Assembly (NCBI GenBank): GCA_002399235.1
Contig: DHDH01000003.1
Location: 7,184 to 52,522 of the forward strand
DNA length: 45,339 bases
From: Firmicutes bacterium UBA4881
GTDB taxonomy: Bacteria > Bacillota > DTU065
Reading direction: 5' to 3'
Shown: positions 43,127 through 45,339 of the stretch, in pieces
How the letters are laid out: each line of letters starts with the position of its first letter
Position numbering within the stretch: the first letter of the stretch is position 1
Translations under genes and position numbers: made by a program
Notes under the pieces: model-generated
Told to the model about the DNA's origin: nothing
What the model saw: the letters and a program-made list of their open reading frames with translations, nothing else
Databases searched by the model: none

Positions 43127-43288
43127 ATGGAAAAATGGGTATGTACTGCTTGTGGTTATGTATATGATCCTAAAGTAGGTGATCCTGATAGTGGTATAGC
43201 ACCAGGCACACCATTCGAAGATATTCCCGATGACTGGGTATGCCCACTATGTGGTGTAGGCAAGGAATTTTTTGAAAAGGAAGAATAA
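43127..43288 (+). CDS. Rubredoxin
   Basis: 53 residues, with the two C-x-x-C-G knuckles that bind a single iron: VCTACGYVYDP (6-9) and VCPLCGVGK (39-42), and the conserved DPDSGIAPGTPFEDIPDDW between. It carries one electron at low potential in the cytosol. GAGGAGG precedes the ATG. The flavodiiron gene starts 3 bases after its stop, so it is the electron donor to that enzyme. Confidence 0.96.
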   Translation: MEKWVCTACGYVYDPKVGDPDSGIAPGTPFEDIPDDWVCPLCGVGKEFFEKEE

Positions 43289-43291
43289 ACC

Positions 43292-44473
43292 ATGCGCATT
43301 GAGAAAGTAACTGAACACGTATCTTGGATGGGTGTTCTTGATCCAAATTTAGAAATATTTGATATTGTAATCCCAACCGAGTGGGGTTCCACTTACAATG
43401 CCTACATTATTAAAGGCGAGAAGATTGCTTTAGTAGAAACGGCTAAAGAAGTCTTCGACGATGAATATATCGCTAAACTAAAGGATGTCGTTGATCCTAG
43501 CAAGATAGATTACCTTATCGTCAATCATACAGAACCAGATCATGCTGGTTCAGTGTCTCGTGTTTTGGAACTAAACCCAGAAATAACTATTGTTAGTTCA
43601 AAGTCAGCTGAACTATTTCTTAAAGAACAACTTAACCAGCCTTTTAAATCTTTGGTAGTTGCAGATGGAGATACCTTGAGTCTTGGCAATCTAAACTTAG
43701 AATTTATTTCTGCTCCATTTTTACATTGGCCAGATTCAATGTTCACTTTTCTGAAAGAAGAGCAGGTCTTATTTACCTGCGATGCATTTGGTTGCCACTA
43801 CTGCCATCCCGAAGGCAAAATATTTGATGATGAAGTGGGCGACTTTGCTAAGGCTTATCGTTATTACTACGATGAGATTATGAGCCCATTTAAACCTAAT
43901 ATTGTTGAGGCAGTAGATAAAGTAATCGATCTACCGATCAAGATTATTGCCACAGGACATGGACCTATTCTAAGAACCGAACCAAAGAAGTACATGTCCT
44001 TATACAAAGAGTGGAGCCTACCAGTTAAAAACGAAGGAAAAAAACTAGTTGTAGCTTATGTCTCTGCTTATGGAAATACTAAGAAGCTTGCTGAAGCAAT
44101 TGCTACTGGTTTTCAGAAGGCTGGCGGCGATGTCGATGTTCTAGATGTAGCTAAAATGGATTTTAGAGAAATGCGAGCTGCTTTTGAGAAAGCTGATGCT
44201 TTAGCTTTTGGTTCACCAACGTTTAATGCCGATGCAGTCTTGCCAATCTGGATTGCTATTGGTGCTGTATCTCCTAAGACTAGTCGCAATAAACCTGCCC
44301 TAGCTTTTGGAGACTATGGCTGGAGTGGCGAGGGAGTTTCTCTAATGGAAGAACGTATGAAGGGATTAAAGCTTAAACTAGTTGAGACTGGTTTTAAAGT
44401 TAGGTTTACTCCTACAGAAGCAGATCTAGCTCGTGCTAATGAGTTAGGTGCTCAACTATATCAAGATTCTTAA
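43292..44473 (+). CDS. Flavodiiron protein (A-type flavoprotein, FprA)
   Basis: 393 residues. The beta-lactamase-like domain carries diiron ligands H79, E81, D83, H84 (NHTEPDH), H145 (FLHWPD), D164 (CDAFGCHY) and a last His in ATGHGPIL. A C-terminal flavodoxin domain follows (AYVSAYGNTKKLAEAIATGF from about 253). All ligands are present, so it should reduce O2 to water or NO to N2O, using electrons from the rubredoxin encoded just upstream. Complements Hcp (14372-15937) in NO defence. Confidence 0.96.
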   Translation: MRIEKVTEHVSWMGVLDPNLEIFDIVIPTEWGSTYNAYIIKGEKIALVETAKEVFDDEYIAKLKDVVDPSKIDYLIVNHTEPDHAGSVSRVLELNPEITIVSSKSAELFLKEQLNQPFKSLVVADGDTLSLGNLNLEFISAPFLHWPDSMFTFLKEEQVLFTCDAFGCHYCHPEGKIFDDEVGDFAKAYRYYYDEIMSPFKPNIVEAVDKVIDLPIKIIATGHGPILRTEPKKYMSLYKEWSLPVKNEGKKLVVAYVSAYGNTKKLAEAIATGFQKAGGDVDVLDVAKMDFREMRAAFEKADALAFGSPTFNADAVLPIWIAIGAVSPKTSRNKPALAFGDYGWSGEGVSLMEERMKGLKLKLVETGFKVRFTPTEADLARANELGAQLYQDS

Positions 44474-44477
44474 TTTG

Positions 44478-44527
44478 AGACCCTACTGAAGGAAATCTTG
44501 GCGATTCCTAAGTGGGGTCTTTTTTTG
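44478..44527 (+). terminator. Terminator after the flavodiiron gene
   Basis: AGACCC (44478-44483, extended by TACT) pairs with AAGTGGGGTCT (44510-44520), then seven T. Confidence 0.75.
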
Positions 44528-44807
44528 GTTGATATTTAACTAAGACTTTTATAAGGTAATGATGAACGGTCGCTAATATAGGAATCAAAAACTTACCTCC
44601 GATACTCTTTTTTGAAGCTCAGCCAATGGTGCAGCTATATAGGTTAGAAGTTGAATCTAGTTAAACCATTGATTCACATAATATAACCCTTTATTAAGCC
44701 CAGAATCTAACTAGAATCTAAAACCTATATAGTGATAGTTATTGTTTTTTAACCTTTTACTCGTTACAATTAAGTGTAATCTATTTAAACCCTAAGGAGA
44801 GTTTACT
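44528..44807. other. Intergenic stretch before the TtcA-like gene
   Basis: About 280 A+T-rich bases with no coding frame or clear hairpin seen. It must hold the promoter of the next gene; I could not place it with confidence. Confidence 0.45.
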
Positions 44808-45339
44808 GTGAATTTACCTAAACAATATTTGCGTAAAATGTGGCGAGCAATTATGGAATTTGGCATGCTCTTTCCCCATGATAAGGTTATGGTTGGTCTA
44901 TCAGGTGGAAAAGATAGCATGTTTTTACTCTACAGCCTAAAGATGATGCAAATTCATTCACCATTTCCTTTTTCGCTAGCCGCAACAACTATTGATCTTG
45001 GTTATGGTGATATACAAGCAGATTATTTAAAAGATTATTGTGCACGTTTAGAGGTTCCCTATACCGTTGAAAAAACTGCTATCGCTGAAGTAGTTAAAGA
45101 AACATCACCTGATAATCCTTGCAACAGATGTGCATATCATAGAAGGGGTGTTTTGGTTACAGTTTGTAACAGGGAAGGGTATAATGTTTTAGCGCTAGCT
45201 CATCATCAAGACGATGCTGTGGAAACCTTTCTATTAAGCTTATTTTATTCAGGTCAGCTTAAAACTTTTGCTCCTTGTAGTCTTCTTGATAGGAATGACA
45301 TAAGGGTTATTAGACCACTTGTTTATTTTACAGAAGCAG
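44808..45339 (+). CDS. TtcA-like tRNA 2-thiolation protein, 3' end cut by window
   Basis: 177 residues visible, then the window ends. The PP-loop is VGLSGGKDSMFLLY (about 28-41) and binds ATP to adenylate the target base; PDNPCNRCAYHRRGVL gives the C-x-x-C pair that in TtcA relatives binds the Fe-S cluster; LAHHQDDAVETFLLSLF is the standard following motif. Known TtcA makes 2-thiocytidine in tRNA. The GTG start has AAGGAGA 7 bases upstream. Confidence 0.88.
   Translation, partial: MNLPKQYLRKMWRAIMEFGMLFPHDKVMVGLSGGKDSMFLLYSLKMMQIHSPFPFSLAATTIDLGYGDIQADYLKDYCARLEVPYTVEKTAIAEVVKETSPDNPCNRCAYHRRGVLVTVCNREGYNVLALAHHQDDAVETFLLSLFYSGQLKTFAPCSLLDRNDIRVIRPLVYFTEA

Overview
The window looks like chromosomal DNA of an anaerobic, low-G+C, Gram-positive-type bacterium (Bacillota, clostridial in the broad sense). 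The reasons are strong Shine-Dalgarno sites with frequent TTG/GTG starts, a T-box leader, a yybP-ykoY riboswitch, ferredoxin-dependent 2-oxoacid oxidoreductase, hybrid cluster protein, rubredoxin plus flavodiiron protein, and a SigB/F/G-type sigma factor. The genus cannot be fixed from this sequence. No rRNA, tRNA, CRISPR array or prophage was seen.

Layout. (1) 1-4885: a tight + strand cassette with a P-type ATPase, two (probably three) proteins of the L-2-amino-thiazoline-4-carboxylate (ATC) hydrolase family and a ketopantoate-reductase-like enzyme. Its base composition is visibly richer in G+C than what follows. This is the best candidate for an undescribed system. (2) 4.9-11.7 kb: a mosaic accessory stretch with a small unknown ORF, a pair of hairpin repeats, a Cys-rich copper-binding four-helix protein, a T-box-controlled branched-chain amino acid transporter, an IS3-type relic, a broken GNAT gene, two short-chain-dehydrogenase fragments, a DinB-like protein, a Nei/Fpg-like glycosylase lacking the usual N-terminal proline, a PH-domain membrane protein and an acetyltransferase. 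(3) 11.8-14.3 kb: a LysR regulator divergent from a YeiH-type exporter, then a small winged-helix protein. (4) 14.3-17.6 kb: a nitrosative-stress block with hybrid cluster protein, its dicluster ferredoxin partner and a divergent Crp/Fnr regulator. (5) 17.7-21.8 kb: a MarR regulator and a heterodimeric ABC exporter.

(6) 22-27.8 kb: a secreted DUF4855 protein, a YitT membrane protein and a second P-type ATPase with a yybP-ykoY (manganese) riboswitch leader. (7) 27.9-31.7 kb: KorB/KorA and a GntR-LacI hybrid regulator. (8) 32-36.7 kb: a TGS-domain nucleoside kinase, then a Nif3-SIS-radical SAM operon. (9) 36.7-40.7 kb: lactate/malate dehydrogenase, a NamZ-type muramidase, an orphan SigB/F/G-type sigma factor and a 2H phosphoesterase. 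(10) 40.7-45.3 kb: a split LysO lysine exporter, an orphan sugar-binding protein without lipobox, a rubredoxin-flavodiiron operon and the 5' part of a TtcA-like tRNA thiolation gene cut by the window edge.

Recurring themes are metal homeostasis (two P-type ATPases, the Mn riboswitch, the copper-binding protein), oxygen/NO defence (Hcp block, flavodiiron block) and drug or metabolite export. Many starts are non-ATG; two genes appear to use ATA and CTG, judged by Shine-Dalgarno spacing and family N-termini.
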